DNA of 64,000 nucleotides from Chitinophagaceae bacterium DXS (GTDB taxonomy: Bacteria; Bacteroidota; Bacteroidia; Chitinophagales; Chitinophagaceae), in the NCBI GenBank assembly GCA_030345135.1, contig CP128386.1, positions 1,573,344 to 1,637,343 of the forward strand. Direction: 5' to 3'. Positions 26,601-35,885 of this stretch are shown piece after piece (positions within the stretch are counted from its first letter, which is position 1; the number at the start of each line of letters is the position of its first letter). Position numbers and translations under genes: made by a program. The notes beneath the pieces are model-generated. The model worked only from the letters and a program-made list of their open reading frames with translations. It had not been told where the DNA came from and made no database searches.

Positions 26601-26726
26601 CAGGTTCGTGGTCAATTGTAGAAAAAACAGGAAGAAAAGAATGAAGATAAAAACAGGTAGTTCATAAACCTTTTGCTTCTTCAGAGGCAAAGCAATGCCA
26701 TCTCCGTGAGTAAAAGTGTTTCTCAT
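23628..26726 (-). CDS. secreted GloVer-repeat protein with Ig-like domains and T9SS tail
   Basis: A 1032-residue protein. The ATG at 26726 is chosen because it leads into a signal-like helix (LPVFIFILFFLFFLQLTTNLHAQ); a start at 26795 adds a leader of 23 residues. About 14 repeats of some 50 residues follow, each with a core like GGTNGYGTIFKITPAG and an end like DGNFYGMTSxGG, the pattern named choice-of-anchor GloVer tandem repeat. Then come a cadherin/Ig-like domain (ANAQSITTAEDKAKAVTLTG), a putative Ig (He_PIG) domain and a type IX secretion sorting domain (VFPNPATSLINLKIN to the C-terminus). It is exported through T9SS and displayed or released. Function unknown, perhaps adhesion. Confidence 0.88.
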   Translation of the reverse strand: MRNTFTHGDGIALPLKKQKVYELPVFIFILFFLFFLQLTTNLHAQEVMAGLTSNGGPAGRGTAFTIKTNGTSFGIISGFADWGKTPNGDLLKGNDGNFYGMTSTGGTFSGGTIFRMTPVGEITILRQLNPAQDGSSPNGELIKGTDGFLYGVTSAGGTNSYGTIFKISTDGSVFTVLRHFAYATDGANPKGHLVQAKDGNFYGLTYGGGANGYGTIFKITPAGAFTLLRSLNKTTDGGNSYGSLTEGKDGNLYGLTYWGGTYNYGTIFKIAPSGASFAVVRHLNSATDGGYPQSDLIVGSDGNFYGNCYGGGTYGNGTIFKLTTAGVYTVLRHLASSKDGGVPYGNLMQNTDGFLYGLNRTGGLNTAGTVYKISTTGTYTVLHSFVATTEGTTANGGLARGDDGNLYGMTSTAGPGLFGTAFKVTTAGALTVLASFWGAATGNAPLETMVKGKDSAYYGTNSTGGAYNYGAIFKICGGKTTTLFSFNRNVNGGLPKGSLIQATDGNFYGMASEGGTSGHGTIFKITPTGSYTVIRHLNSPTDGGYPQGSLVQLPDGNLYGMTNSGGTNGGGTIFKITTTGTFTVLRHLKSADDGANPEGNLVKGADGALYGMTLNNPKIFKITTSGTFTILRALVSTTDGAAPAGSLVLHSDGNFYGTTSSGGTYSGGTIFKISATGTFKTLKHLNNATDGRFPKGTLLIGTDNNLYGMTSSGGTYGAGTLFKITTAGTYTILRHFNMVTDGGAPTGGLIPAPINNLVANAQSITTAEDKAKAVTLTGSGGSPLTFNIAANPARGKISGTGANRTYTPNANYAGADQFSFTVSVGCLTSPAAIVSVTVTPVPDTPVLAAIGAKSVVVNTTLTFTAKGTDPDAGQILTYSLIGAPSGATINSTTGAFSWKPAAIGNFTFKVRVTDNGSPALYDEETITVTVKAAAVTAMRAISEEQLQPEETEIKAVVFPNPATSLINLKINTAMEDIVVSVVDMKGVVLSKTKYNADGKNNIQLDVSGLKSGNYFIQVQSKKVTKAIQFTKG

Positions 26727-26992
26727 ACAAAGTTTTTTAAAGCTTATAAGTTGTTTGATAATGACTACATCGTCATCGAGGCGCAAAGCTTGCACACAAA
26801 AAATGCTTATGCAACGGAAATATGTATGAATTGGTAAAAAAGGATGATTAATGGTATAAATAAGCCGCTAAATAATTTCAGCATTAACGCCCGGTGCGTT
26901 AGAAATAAACCATAGTAACCTGATTTAAATAAGTTCCGGCACAAATCCCAAAGGCTACCGCTCAATACTCCCACTCCCATCTCCTTCTCTTC
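26727..26992. other. upstream region of the GloVer gene
   Basis: About 265 bp of AT-rich sequence with no reading frame of note and no repeat. It should contain the promoter of the secreted repeat protein; I could not place a convincing -7 element. Confidence 0.5.
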
Positions 26993-27120
26993 CTGTCTTA
27001 CATGTCTTACATGTCTTACTGTCTTACTGTCTTACATGTCTTACACGTCTTACATGTCTTACTGTCTTACTGTCTTACATGTCTTACACGTCTTACATGT
27101 CTTACATGTCTTGCTATCAT
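26993..27120. repeat. TCTTACATG word array at the left edge of the kinase cluster
   Basis: About 13 degenerate copies of TCTTAC(A/T)(T/G) words, such as CATGTCTTACTGTC. The reverse complement family (GTAAGACAGTAAGAC) is at 43818-43873, right after the last gene of the exopolysaccharide operon, so the same words flank the 16.7-kb island in inverted orientation. Confidence 0.85.
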
Positions 27121-27129
27121 ACTATCTTC

Positions 27130-27549
27130 TCATTTATTGAAGTATTTTGCCAATCCCGGGCGCGTCTTCAACTCGTTAAGTTTGGATACATTGATAGGCT
27201 TATTGACAAATTCCAGGATCACCGGGTGATTCTCTGCAGTAAACTGATCCTCCGGGTTTACGCTGGACGTGAGTACGATCACTTTGGTATCAGGAAAAAG
27301 CGGGTAATACGTTTGTTCAAATTCAGCAAGAAATTCCCAGCCATTCATTACGGGCATATTCAGGTCAAGAAAAATGAGCTCGGGCACCAACGCATTCTTA
27401 TCTGCGGCGAACGCTTTATAAAAATCCAATGCCAATTCTCCATTTTCAGCAAACAACATTTCTCTGCAAAAAGCGGCTTTAGGTAAAATTAACTTATAGA
27501 GCATCAGTGTTACTGAGTCATCGTCGATGCAGATGATTTTATTGATCAC
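27130..27549 (-). CDS. single-domain response regulator
   Basis: A 139-residue receiver domain without an output domain. The acidic pair lies at residues 9-11 (CIDDDS), the phosphoacceptor is D62 in FLDLNMPVMNGWEF, the Thr/Ser switch is in VIVLTSSV, and the Lys is in FVNKPI. It starts 4 bp after the stop of the large PAS kinase gene, so they are almost certainly co-transcribed. A stand-alone receiver usually passes phosphate on or binds a protein partner. Its Rcp1-like shape fits a partner of the kinase. Confidence 0.93.
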   Translation of the reverse strand: MINKIICIDDDSVTLMLYKLILPKAAFCREMLFAENGELALDFYKAFAADKNALVPELIFLDLNMPVMNGWEFLAEFEQTYYPLFPDTKVIVLTSSVNPEDQFTAENHPVILEFVNKPINVSKLNELKTRPGLAKYFNK

Positions 27550-27553
27550 TTTA

Positions 27554-30500
27554 TCAGGGTTTGAAGGTTATGGTAAATGTAGAGCCTTGATTGACCTTAC
27601 TTTCGAGTTGAATTTTTCCTCCTGAAGATGTTACCTGGGAATGAACAAGAAACAGTCCGATACCTTTGCTGTCAGGGTAATTGTGGAAGCGCTGGTACAG
27701 GCCAAATATCCTGTCTCCGATCCTTTTAAGATCGAAACCGAGACCATTGTCTGTGAATAATAATTGTACGCTGTTGTTTTTCATACGAGATTTTACGGAT
27801 ATTTCCGGCGTTCTGCCCGGATGAGCATATTTTAATGAGTTTGTAAGAAGGTTCATAAAAATGCTCTCTAAATAATTTTTGTTGAACATCACAGTTTCTG
27901 CTTCGGTAAAATCAACGTGGATCATTGCATTTGATTTCGCCGCCAGTTGAGATGTTGCACTTGCTATAGCGTTCCAAACATCCTGAAAATGTAACTTCTC
28001 AATGTACGGATTATTCTGTTCTTTGATAATAAGAACATTCACCAGGTCATTGATCGTTTCATTAAGGAGCCAGGTGGATTTTTTAAATCCGTCCATCAGC
28101 AGCGTCATCGTCTCATCTGTGATTGAATCATAATCTATCAGCTCGGCAATACTCATCAGATTGGTTAGCGGAGCGCGCAGATTATGAGATGTAATATACG
28201 AGAACTGTTTTAATTCTTTGTTATTTTGGGTGAGCTCTTTAATCAGCTGATCTTTTTCCAGCTCACTTTTCTTCCGGTCTGTGATATCGCGCTCTATGGA
28301 AATGAAATGTGTGCACTGACCAGCTTTATTAACCACCGGGACAACAGAAATACTTGACCAATATTCATCGCCGTTCTTTTTGCGGCTGATCACCTCAATC
28401 TCGCAAGGCTTCCGCTGATTGATGGCTTTACCTAATTTTTGAATCTCTTTCTGACAGGTTCTGGGTCCATGGAATATAGAAGGATGTTTTCCCAACACTT
28501 CTTCTTTTGAATAGCCGGTTAACTCAGTTAGTGCATCATTCGCATAAAGAATAACAAGGTCTGCAGCAGTTTCAGGAGCATTGGATATTAATACCATGTC
28601 CCGCGCATTGGTAATAACCGATTCAAACAATTTCAACTGTTGCTCTTCATTCTTGCGTGCTGTCACATCCTGCATGGCACCAATCATCCGTACCGGTCGC
28701 CCTTTGTCATCAAACAACATAAAGGCGCGATCGTACACATAGGCATATTCGCCGTTAGATTTTAAATAACGGTATTCATCCTGCCAAACACTGGACGATG
28801 CATCTTTAAGCTTTTTCGCCATGCTTTTCGCTATACGCCTGCGGTCGTCGGGATGTATGCGATCGAAAAAGATTTTATTATCTCCTTTTTCTTCCTCGTA
28901 CCCGAAAAGTCTTTTGTAGCCTTCTGCACAAAATATTTCTCCGGTTAAAAGGTCCCAGTCCCATATAGCATCAGATGTTGCCTTGCTGGCATAATCATAT
29001 CTTTCGTTGCTTAGCTTTAATTTAAGTTCGCTTTCCTTCTCTTCAGTTATATCCTGCACCACACCCTCAAATATTGGTTGCTCATCCTTGCGGAAAATAA
29101 TTACAGCTTTTTGCATCAGCCATTTCAGCTTGCCGTTGTGAAGAATAACGCGATGCGTTATAGGATAAATTTCCTTTCCGGCTAATGCATCCCTGAAACC
29201 TTCGTCAAATAAATGTTGGTCGTCTGGATGTATTGAGTTATAGAACGTGTCATAGTCAGGAGTAAACAGCTCCTCATCCCGTTCAAATATTCTGTAAACT
29301 TCTTTGGACCAGAAGATCGCGTTATCTTTTAGGTCGAAGCTCCAATACCCGAGCTTGCCGATCTGTTCAGCCCACTCCAATTGTTTGTTGGAGTGCAGTA
29401 ATTTTTCCTGCGCTACTTTTCTTTCTGTAATGTCTTTGAAATATACTGAAACGCCCTTTTGTGAAGGATAAACGCTGGCCTCAAGCCAGATATTCAATGG
29501 GGCATAATATTCTTCAAAATGACCAACAACCCTTTCGTTCATCGATTTTTCCAAAGCAGCGTAAGAAGTGTGTTGTGTTGTTTGACTATATACTTCCCAC
29601 AAATTTTTGCCAAGTATATTTTCCCTTGGCATCAGCAGTAACCGTTCCGCCTCCCTGTTCCAGTATGTAACAATGTTCTGATCGTTCACAGCAAAGAAAG
29701 CATCCTCAATACTTTCCAGGATCTGCAACTTTTCCTTATTGGCATTTTCAATTTCTTCCTGTGCTCTTTTCTTTTCCGTTATATTTCTGAAATATACGGT
29801 CATGCCTGCTTCTGAAGGATAGATGTTCAACTCTATCCATTTATCAAGAAGGGCTATATATTGTTCAAGGGACCTTGCGGTGTTTTCCTTTTTTGCAGCA
29901 AGGCAGGTTTCATAAATCCCCATCTCCCCTACTTCAGGAAATGCATCAAGCAAAACCCTTCCCAATACCTGCGATCTGTTAATGCCCGTTACCTTTTCAG
30001 CCTCTTTGTTCCAGATCGTTATTATCCAGTTATTGTCAAGCGCGCAAAAACCATCCGTTATACTTTCCAACAGCGTTGTTATCCGTTGATTGTATTCGCG
30101 CAGTTCACGCTCCAGTTGTTTACGCTCCGTAATGTCTGTGTGAATTCCGTAAGCCGCTACCAGTTCTCCCTTTTCATCTTTTACAGCGCCGGCACTTAAA
30201 TAAAAATCCTGTACATCATTTCCTTTCGTTATTAAACTAACATCACCACTCCAGTAATTGCCCGAAAATATGGTTAACATTACATCTGCAGCCTGTTGCT
30301 TATCTTTATAAACCCCTAGTATCCCTCCTGCATCAGCTAGCTCTTGTTCGGTTTTGCCCAATGTCTTTCGCATTGATTCATTCATGAATATAGGCATACC
30401 ATCTTTGCCAAGCAACCCAATTGCATCTTTAGAGTTATCAATGATGTTTTTGTATAAGAGAAGATCGTTTTCAGCCTTTCTCTTTTCAGTTATGTCATCT

Positions 30501-31237
30501 GCAACAACCAGCGTTATCCTTTCATCATCCTCTTTTAGTTTGCAACAAGTGTATTCAACCCATATTTTTTCGCCATTCTTTTTTCGATGCAGATCTGTAC
30601 CTGTTTTAGTGAACCCGGTCTTTTGTCTTTCAACAATTTCATTACCGAAGCCATATGCAATATCAGCAATAGTCATACTTAAAAACTCATCCTTTGAATA
30701 TCCATAATGAGCTACTGCTGCTTCGTTTACATCTACAAAACACATGGTTTCGTTATCAAACATCCATGAAGGAAGCGGACTTTTATCAAATACTATTTTA
30801 TAATCATTTTCCGCATGTATGAGTTCTCCGTTTAATACAAGCTCGTGTTCTTCAAAAAAAAGATCGGACTTCAAGCGATATATTTCAGACTCAACGTCAT
30901 CTGCAGAAAGTGTAGTAACACTTAAAAATAGAAATTGCAATATGTTGCCTTCATATACCGGATTTAAAACTACCTGTCCGTATTCACTTGTTGAAACAGT
31001 GCATGCTGACCGTTCTGCAACACATTTTATGAGAGAGAAAATTAAAGGGTTAATATCGTGATCAGAAAATATTGCGCTTTCGCAAAGCCCTTGATTGGTG
31101 AACAATTGACGGGGTTGATCCAGCAATCTGGAAAAGCCGCCATTCAGTTCGTCGATACGCCAGCCAGCCTCACAACTTTTCAGCAGTAACGAGGGAAAAT
31201 TCAGCGCCCGAAGAATGATATTGTATTGAATACCCAT
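27554..31237 (-). CDS. cytosolic histidine kinase with seven PAS domains
   Basis: A 1227-residue kinase with no transmembrane segment. After a degenerate N-terminal region (1-140) come seven PAS/PAC units, each ending in a DITE(R/K)K-type motif, at about 140-255, 256-375, 385-495, 505-610, 620-745, 750-875 and 880-1005. The dimerisation helix carries H1018 in SHNLRAPLTNLM and the ATPase domain has NLLTNSLKYA, FTDNGLGFD and GIGLFL. The HNLRAPL box rather than HELRTPL places it in the phytochrome-like HisKA subgroup that pairs with stand-alone receivers such as the gene 4 bp downstream. It probably senses redox, light or small ligands; the ligand is unknown. Confidence 0.93.
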   Translation of the reverse strand: MGIQYNIILRALNFPSLLLKSCEAGWRIDELNGGFSRLLDQPRQLFTNQGLCESAIFSDHDINPLIFSLIKCVAERSACTVSTSEYGQVVLNPVYEGNILQFLFLSVTTLSADDVESEIYRLKSDLFFEEHELVLNGELIHAENDYKIVFDKSPLPSWMFDNETMCFVDVNEAAVAHYGYSKDEFLSMTIADIAYGFGNEIVERQKTGFTKTGTDLHRKKNGEKIWVEYTCCKLKEDDERITLVVADDITEKRKAENDLLLYKNIIDNSKDAIGLLGKDGMPIFMNESMRKTLGKTEQELADAGGILGVYKDKQQAADVMLTIFSGNYWSGDVSLITKGNDVQDFYLSAGAVKDEKGELVAAYGIHTDITERKQLERELREYNQRITTLLESITDGFCALDNNWIITIWNKEAEKVTGINRSQVLGRVLLDAFPEVGEMGIYETCLAAKKENTARSLEQYIALLDKWIELNIYPSEAGMTVYFRNITEKKRAQEEIENANKEKLQILESIEDAFFAVNDQNIVTYWNREAERLLLMPRENILGKNLWEVYSQTTQHTSYAALEKSMNERVVGHFEEYYAPLNIWLEASVYPSQKGVSVYFKDITERKVAQEKLLHSNKQLEWAEQIGKLGYWSFDLKDNAIFWSKEVYRIFERDEELFTPDYDTFYNSIHPDDQHLFDEGFRDALAGKEIYPITHRVILHNGKLKWLMQKAVIIFRKDEQPIFEGVVQDITEEKESELKLKLSNERYDYASKATSDAIWDWDLLTGEIFCAEGYKRLFGYEEEKGDNKIFFDRIHPDDRRRIAKSMAKKLKDASSSVWQDEYRYLKSNGEYAYVYDRAFMLFDDKGRPVRMIGAMQDVTARKNEEQQLKLFESVITNARDMVLISNAPETAADLVILYANDALTELTGYSKEEVLGKHPSIFHGPRTCQKEIQKLGKAINQRKPCEIEVISRKKNGDEYWSSISVVPVVNKAGQCTHFISIERDITDRKKSELEKDQLIKELTQNNKELKQFSYITSHNLRAPLTNLMSIAELIDYDSITDETMTLLMDGFKKSTWLLNETINDLVNVLIIKEQNNPYIEKLHFQDVWNAIASATSQLAAKSNAMIHVDFTEAETVMFNKNYLESIFMNLLTNSLKYAHPGRTPEISVKSRMKNNSVQLLFTDNGLGFDLKRIGDRIFGLYQRFHNYPDSKGIGLFLVHSQVTSSGGKIQLESKVNQGSTFTITFKP

Positions 31238-31378
31238 AGTAGCAACTCAGCATAAACGCCCGGCTGTATACAAAAAAATATGAAAATATCTATTTCTCTC
31301 TATTTAACTGCCGGAAATAACAAACGATTGTCTAATTCGACGAATGATCATCAAAATTTGACTTTTTTTTATTATGAA

Positions 31379-32485
31379 TCATTTCATCCATTCAAAATAA
31401 AACACACTTCCTTCCGAATAAAATGAATCAACCCAAACTTTACCGCCCTGTTCTTCAACCAGCATTTTAAACACATTTAGTCCAATGCCGGTACTGCTTT
31501 CCCTTTTTGTGAGCGTATTTCCTGTCTCAAAAAGGTTGAATACTTTTTGCTGATCATCAGACGCAATGCCGGGACCGTTATCTTTCACATAAAATACATA
31601 ATGATCTCCTTTGTCTTCATACCCAACCTCTAAAAGGCCGGCCTCTTTATCGTTGTACTTAATGGCGTTACTTAAAATATTTTGAAATACCTGTTGAAGT
31701 TTTATTTTTCGTGTAAACAGAACCGGCATCTTTTCCGGCAGAACAATTGAAATATTCTTTGGAGGTAACAATGTATTCAAAATCTGGCCAAGCATTACCC
31801 GGACATCCAAGATCTCTTTAGCCTGCTGTGAATGGCTCACTTTCGAGTACTTCAGTAAGGCATCTATCATACCGGACAGGTAATTAACGGCAGAACCCAG
31901 CATGATGATATTGCTTTCCAGCTCCTGGTCGGTCATTTCATACCTGTTATACTCCAGCATGGAGATAATTGTAGAAACACCTGCAAGAGGTGATTTCAGA
32001 TCATGAGAAACTACGTGTACAAAGCGCTCCAGTTGTTTGTTGACTTTCTCCAGCTCTTCATTTGACCGTTGCAGTTTGTGCTGATAAAAGTACAGCTGCT
32101 CAAATACATTTACTTTGGCACGTACTAAATTAACATCCAGCGGCTTTTGCAGATAATCAACTGCACCTTCTTCAAAACCACGTAATATGTAATGTTCTTC
32201 TTTACTGATTGCCGTAACAAAAATGATGGATATGTTTTTTGTTTTAGGATTGGATTTCAGCAGCCTGGCCACTTCAAACCCGTCTATATCCGGCATCTGT
32301 ACATCAAGCATAATCAGCCCGATGTTATTGTTCTTCAATACAAGCTTTAACGCTTCACCACCTGAAGAAGCTTTTAGAAATCCCCTTCCTTCACCCTGCA
32401 ATATATCTTCAAGTACAATCAGGTTTTCCTCCTTATCGTCCACTAAAAGAATATTAAACGGATATTGTATCTCAGGCTTACTCAT
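31379..32485 (-). CDS. receiver-histidine kinase hybrid (REC-HisKA-HATPase)
   Basis: A 368-residue soluble protein with a receiver domain first (D61 in IMLDVQMPDIDGFE, Lys in LQKPLDV), a coiled-coil linker (about 130-155) and a kinase core with H161 in VSHDLKSPLAGV and ATPase boxes NILSNAIKYN, VKDNGPGI and GIGLNV. The input-receiver order suggests that phosphorylation of its own receiver tunes kinase activity. It lies 34 bp after the large hybrid kinase gene and 141 bp before the PAS kinase gene, in the same minus-strand signalling operon. Confidence 0.93.
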   Translation of the reverse strand: MSKPEIQYPFNILLVDDKEENLIVLEDILQGEGRGFLKASSGGEALKLVLKNNNIGLIMLDVQMPDIDGFEVARLLKSNPKTKNISIIFVTAISKEEHYILRGFEEGAVDYLQKPLDVNLVRAKVNVFEQLYFYQHKLQRSNEELEKVNKQLERFVHVVSHDLKSPLAGVSTIISMLEYNRYEMTDQELESNIIMLGSAVNYLSGMIDALLKYSKVSHSQQAKEILDVRVMLGQILNTLLPPKNISIVLPEKMPVLFTRKIKLQQVFQNILSNAIKYNDKEAGLLEVGYEDKGDHYVFYVKDNGPGIASDDQQKVFNLFETGNTLTKRESSTGIGLNVFKMLVEEQGGKVWVDSFYSEGSVFYFEWMK

Positions 32486-32519
32486 AATTTACCGTACTCT
32501 TTTAACCTTTTATTATTGA

Positions 32520-35500
32520 TTACTTCCTTGATAACCATACACGCATTAGAGAAAGCAGCTTGCTTGCTTCAAACGGCTTTGACAGATAGTCTGACGCTCC
32601 CGCCTTTATGCATTGTTCACGGTCTTCCATCATTGCTTTTGCCGTCAAGGCAATTACCGGTGTTTCCTTATATAATAGCATCTTACGGAGCCGGGCAATT
32701 GCCTCAAGCCCATCAACTTCAGGCATCATAACATCCATCAGAATGATGTCTATATCTTTACTTTCGGTAAGCATTTCAAGTGCTTCCCTCCCATTTGCAG
32801 CTGTTACAACAGTCATACCCTGTTCCTCCAGCAGCACATTCAGCGCAAAAACATTCCGTATGTCATCATCTGCTACAAGTGCTTTTTTATTCTTTAGCGA
32901 GCTATCCGGCAAATAGTCCGGAGCCCCAACCGTGGAATTTGCGGCCGTTTCATTTTCAAACCTGTTCAGGAACAATTCCAACTCATCAATCAGGCGCCTG
33001 TGAGCCTGTGTAGAATGCACGATTGTTACATCAGCGATCTTCTTTAGCGTAAGCTCATCAAAAGCAATGCCGTTATCATCCAGGTAAATAATTACAGGTG
33101 TGCCGGCAAATGCATCCTGCTTTTTAAGATCAGCAAGCGTATTCACACTCTCAGCCACATCATTCCTTATATCGGCTATTATACAATCATACTTTGTTGT
33201 TACAGCTTTATGCATTGCCTCTTTAATAGAAAATACATAATCCGGCACTATATGAAAATGTACGTTATTTAACGCGTCTGAAAAGTTATTGTCTGCTAAT
33301 GACCTGTCAGAATATATCAATACATGTTTGGCTTCGGTTTGCAATTTCATGCCCAGCAAAGCAAATGCCTCATCAAGACTTTCATTTGCCACCGGCTTTT
33401 TAAGATAGGTGATTACGCTGTTACCCGGCACTCCATCAACATCAGCGCCTGAAATTATATGTACAGGTATATCTTTCAGGTTTTCGTCGCTATTCAGTTC
33501 TTTTAAGGTGTCCCAGCCGTTTTTAACTGGCATATTCATATCAAGAATAATCGCATCCGGCCTTTGTTTTCTCGCAACGGATAAACCTTCTTCACCGTTG
33601 GATGCTATCACTGTCTCATAGTTTTTCGACGACGCATACTCGCTTAATACAGTCGCAAAATCCCTGTCGTCTTCAATAATGAGTAATGATTTTTTTGTCC
33701 TGCTCATCCCATTTCGGGCAGAATGGCCAGGTTTAAAATTTACGTCGGAATGTTGTATGCGGCCAGGGTTACTACTTTGTTCAGATACAGGGTTTACAGG
33801 GAGCTCAATTAAAAATGCGCTTCCGGTTCCCTTCTCGCTATTCATTGATATTGTGCCGCCAAGCAACCACACCAATTCTTTACTAATGGATAAACCAAGC
33901 CCGGTTCCGCCGAATTTGCGGTTAATTGAACTATCAGCCTGGGTGAATGCTTCAAATATCAACGATTGTTTCTCTTTCGATATGCCGACTCCGTTATCTT
34001 CCACTTTGATGATCACCTTGCCGTCAGTATCCTTGTTTTGCTTATAATCAAAACTTAAAGAAACAACACCATTTTTATCCGTGAACTTAAATGCATTGGA
34101 AAGAAGATTTTTTAGCACCTGTTCCAGCTTGCTTTTATCAGTAACAATACTGGCGGGACACTGCCGGGTAATAACAGTTGAAAAAGAGATATGCTTTTCT
34201 TCTGCAATTACAGAAAAAGTATCTCTCATACTGGTCAATATATCAGCGAGACTGGTTTCTTCCGTCACTATCTCCATTTTGCCGGCTTCAATTTTAGACA
34301 AATCGAGAATGTCATTTATCAACGAAAGCAGATCCTTACCGGATTTCTGAATGATCCTTGCATAGTTCACCTGCTTATCTGCCAGGTTGTTTTCTTTGTT
34401 CTCTTCCAGCAAACGTGATAAAATCAAAATGCTGTTGAGTGGCGTTCTTAACTCGTGAGACATATTGGCCAGGAACGTTGATTTGAATTTTCCTGACTGT
34501 TCCAGCTCGTCAGCTTTAACTGATAATGCTTGCCTGGATAATTCCAGCGCTTCATTCTTCTCCTCCAGCTCAACGTTAATGTTTCTTAATTCTTCGTCCT
34601 GTGCTTTTAATTCTTCTTCAGACGACTGCAGCGCCATCGCCTGCTGCGTCAATTCTTCATTGGTCTGTTTCAGCTCTTCCTGTTGGCTGATCAGCAATTG
34701 TTGATGTTCTTTTAAGCGGCCTAACAAAGCATTTTCTTTTTCTTTTGCCTGCACAGAATTAAGTCCTGCCGCTATATTGTGAACCATCACTTCAAAAAAA
34801 TTGAGCTGGTACGAGTTGAATGAACTGAACGAAACAAGCTCAATCACGCCGGCAAGTTCATTCTGTATAAACAGCGGAATACAGGCTATTTCCATAGATC
34901 CTGAAACATCCTGCGCATTGGAAAAACGCCAGTAATTGGCGGGCACCTGTTTAATGATTTTTAATTTGCGCTGGTCTACTGCTTGTGAAGAAATCAATCC
35001 TTCCAAAGCGTATAGTTTTACTGACTGTGCCTCAAAGCCACTTGAGGCCTTTAACTGAAGTGCTTTTTTTTCCCTTTCTTCAAATATGTAAAAAGCGCCG
35101 GCCGGAAGCTCAAGTATTTGTATAATGGAATATAGAACACGCTTTGCAAACGTGTCGGTATCGTTTACAGATTGAAAATCCTCATTCAATGTTGCTAAGC
35201 CGGTAAGTAGCGCATTTTTCTCTTTTGTTTCCTTCATCAGCCTGTCTGATTGCCTTATAGTATGCTTCAGCTTGTCCTGCATAACACTTCTTTTATTGAA
35301 CTCTGCGTAGACTCTTGTGCATAAAAAACCTATCAAAAAAAGGATGATAGCAGTTCCGGCAATGTTGGTCCATGTGGAGATGTTCCTTTGCGCAGCTGCC
35401 CTGGCCATTCGTACCTCAAGCAACGAATATTCGGTCGCTATCATATCACGTAAAATAGCATCAACGGCAGCAAGCAGGTCATGTTTTTTCACGTGCCCAG

Positions 35501-35885
35501 ATTCGTTCTGTCCATCTTTCAACAATGCCGTTCCGTTATAAAGACAGACAGATAAAGAATCTATTGCTGCAGACAGCCTGGCCGACCGTTTAACCTGCGG
35601 CTTATTATCATGAATAAGTGTGTTTAGCACTTCAACTTCGTTGTGAATTGCCGCTTCGCGAACGTATGCATCCTTTTGTGATAATTTATCGCTGTCGAGG
35701 GCCTGGTCCTTTATGTGAAGAGAGATATTCTGTAATTTGTCGATAACCTGCAGCGTATGATGCGTCCATTGCTCGGCACCCCTGCTCTCTCCTGAATTGT
35801 AAAAGAACAATATACATAGGGATAATACGATAGCTGCAGCAAATAAGACACCCGCAAACAGTCGGATCTTTAACGGTATTTTCAT
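32520..35885 (-). CDS. membrane hybrid histidine kinase, CHASE3-GAF-HK-REC-REC-REC
   Basis: A 1121-residue kinase. Helix 1 (about 9-28) and helix 2 (about 173-192) bracket a helical CHASE3-like periplasmic domain. A GAF domain (about 225-380), a long coiled coil (380-470), HisKA with H477 (ANMSHELRTPLNSIL) and HATPase (NLLSNAFKF, VEDNGVGIS, GTGLGLSIS) follow. Three receiver-like domains end the protein: D782 (ILDMNMPVKNGWD), a degenerate middle one (D905 in CIIADIRND, no acidic pair at its start) and D1051 (LMDVMMPEVDG). This is a GacS/BarA-like scaffold and the first gene of the operon. Confidence 0.92.
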   Translation of the reverse strand: MKIPLKIRLFAGVLFAAAIVLSLCILFFYNSGESRGAEQWTHHTLQVIDKLQNISLHIKDQALDSDKLSQKDAYVREAAIHNEVEVLNTLIHDNKPQVKRSARLSAAIDSLSVCLYNGTALLKDGQNESGHVKKHDLLAAVDAILRDMIATEYSLLEVRMARAAAQRNISTWTNIAGTAIILFLIGFLCTRVYAEFNKRSVMQDKLKHTIRQSDRLMKETKEKNALLTGLATLNEDFQSVNDTDTFAKRVLYSIIQILELPAGAFYIFEEREKKALQLKASSGFEAQSVKLYALEGLISSQAVDQRKLKIIKQVPANYWRFSNAQDVSGSMEIACIPLFIQNELAGVIELVSFSSFNSYQLNFFEVMVHNIAAGLNSVQAKEKENALLGRLKEHQQLLISQQEELKQTNEELTQQAMALQSSEEELKAQDEELRNINVELEEKNEALELSRQALSVKADELEQSGKFKSTFLANMSHELRTPLNSILILSRLLEENKENNLADKQVNYARIIQKSGKDLLSLINDILDLSKIEAGKMEIVTEETSLADILTSMRDTFSVIAEEKHISFSTVITRQCPASIVTDKSKLEQVLKNLLSNAFKFTDKNGVVSLSFDYKQNKDTDGKVIIKVEDNGVGISKEKQSLIFEAFTQADSSINRKFGGTGLGLSISKELVWLLGGTISMNSEKGTGSAFLIELPVNPVSEQSSNPGRIQHSDVNFKPGHSARNGMSRTKKSLLIIEDDRDFATVLSEYASSKNYETVIASNGEEGLSVARKQRPDAIILDMNMPVKNGWDTLKELNSDENLKDIPVHIISGADVDGVPGNSVITYLKKPVANESLDEAFALLGMKLQTEAKHVLIYSDRSLADNNFSDALNNVHFHIVPDYVFSIKEAMHKAVTTKYDCIIADIRNDVAESVNTLADLKKQDAFAGTPVIIYLDDNGIAFDELTLKKIADVTIVHSTQAHRRLIDELELFLNRFENETAANSTVGAPDYLPDSSLKNKKALVADDDIRNVFALNVLLEEQGMTVVTAANGREALEMLTESKDIDIILMDVMMPEVDGLEAIARLRKMLLYKETPVIALTAKAMMEDREQCIKAGASDYLSKPFEASKLLSLMRVWLSRK

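Noticed and set aside
27002-27486. Cys/Leu-rich frames over the TCTTAC array
   Set aside because: They translate the word array (SYMSYMS-like strings) and then run antisense to the receiver gene.
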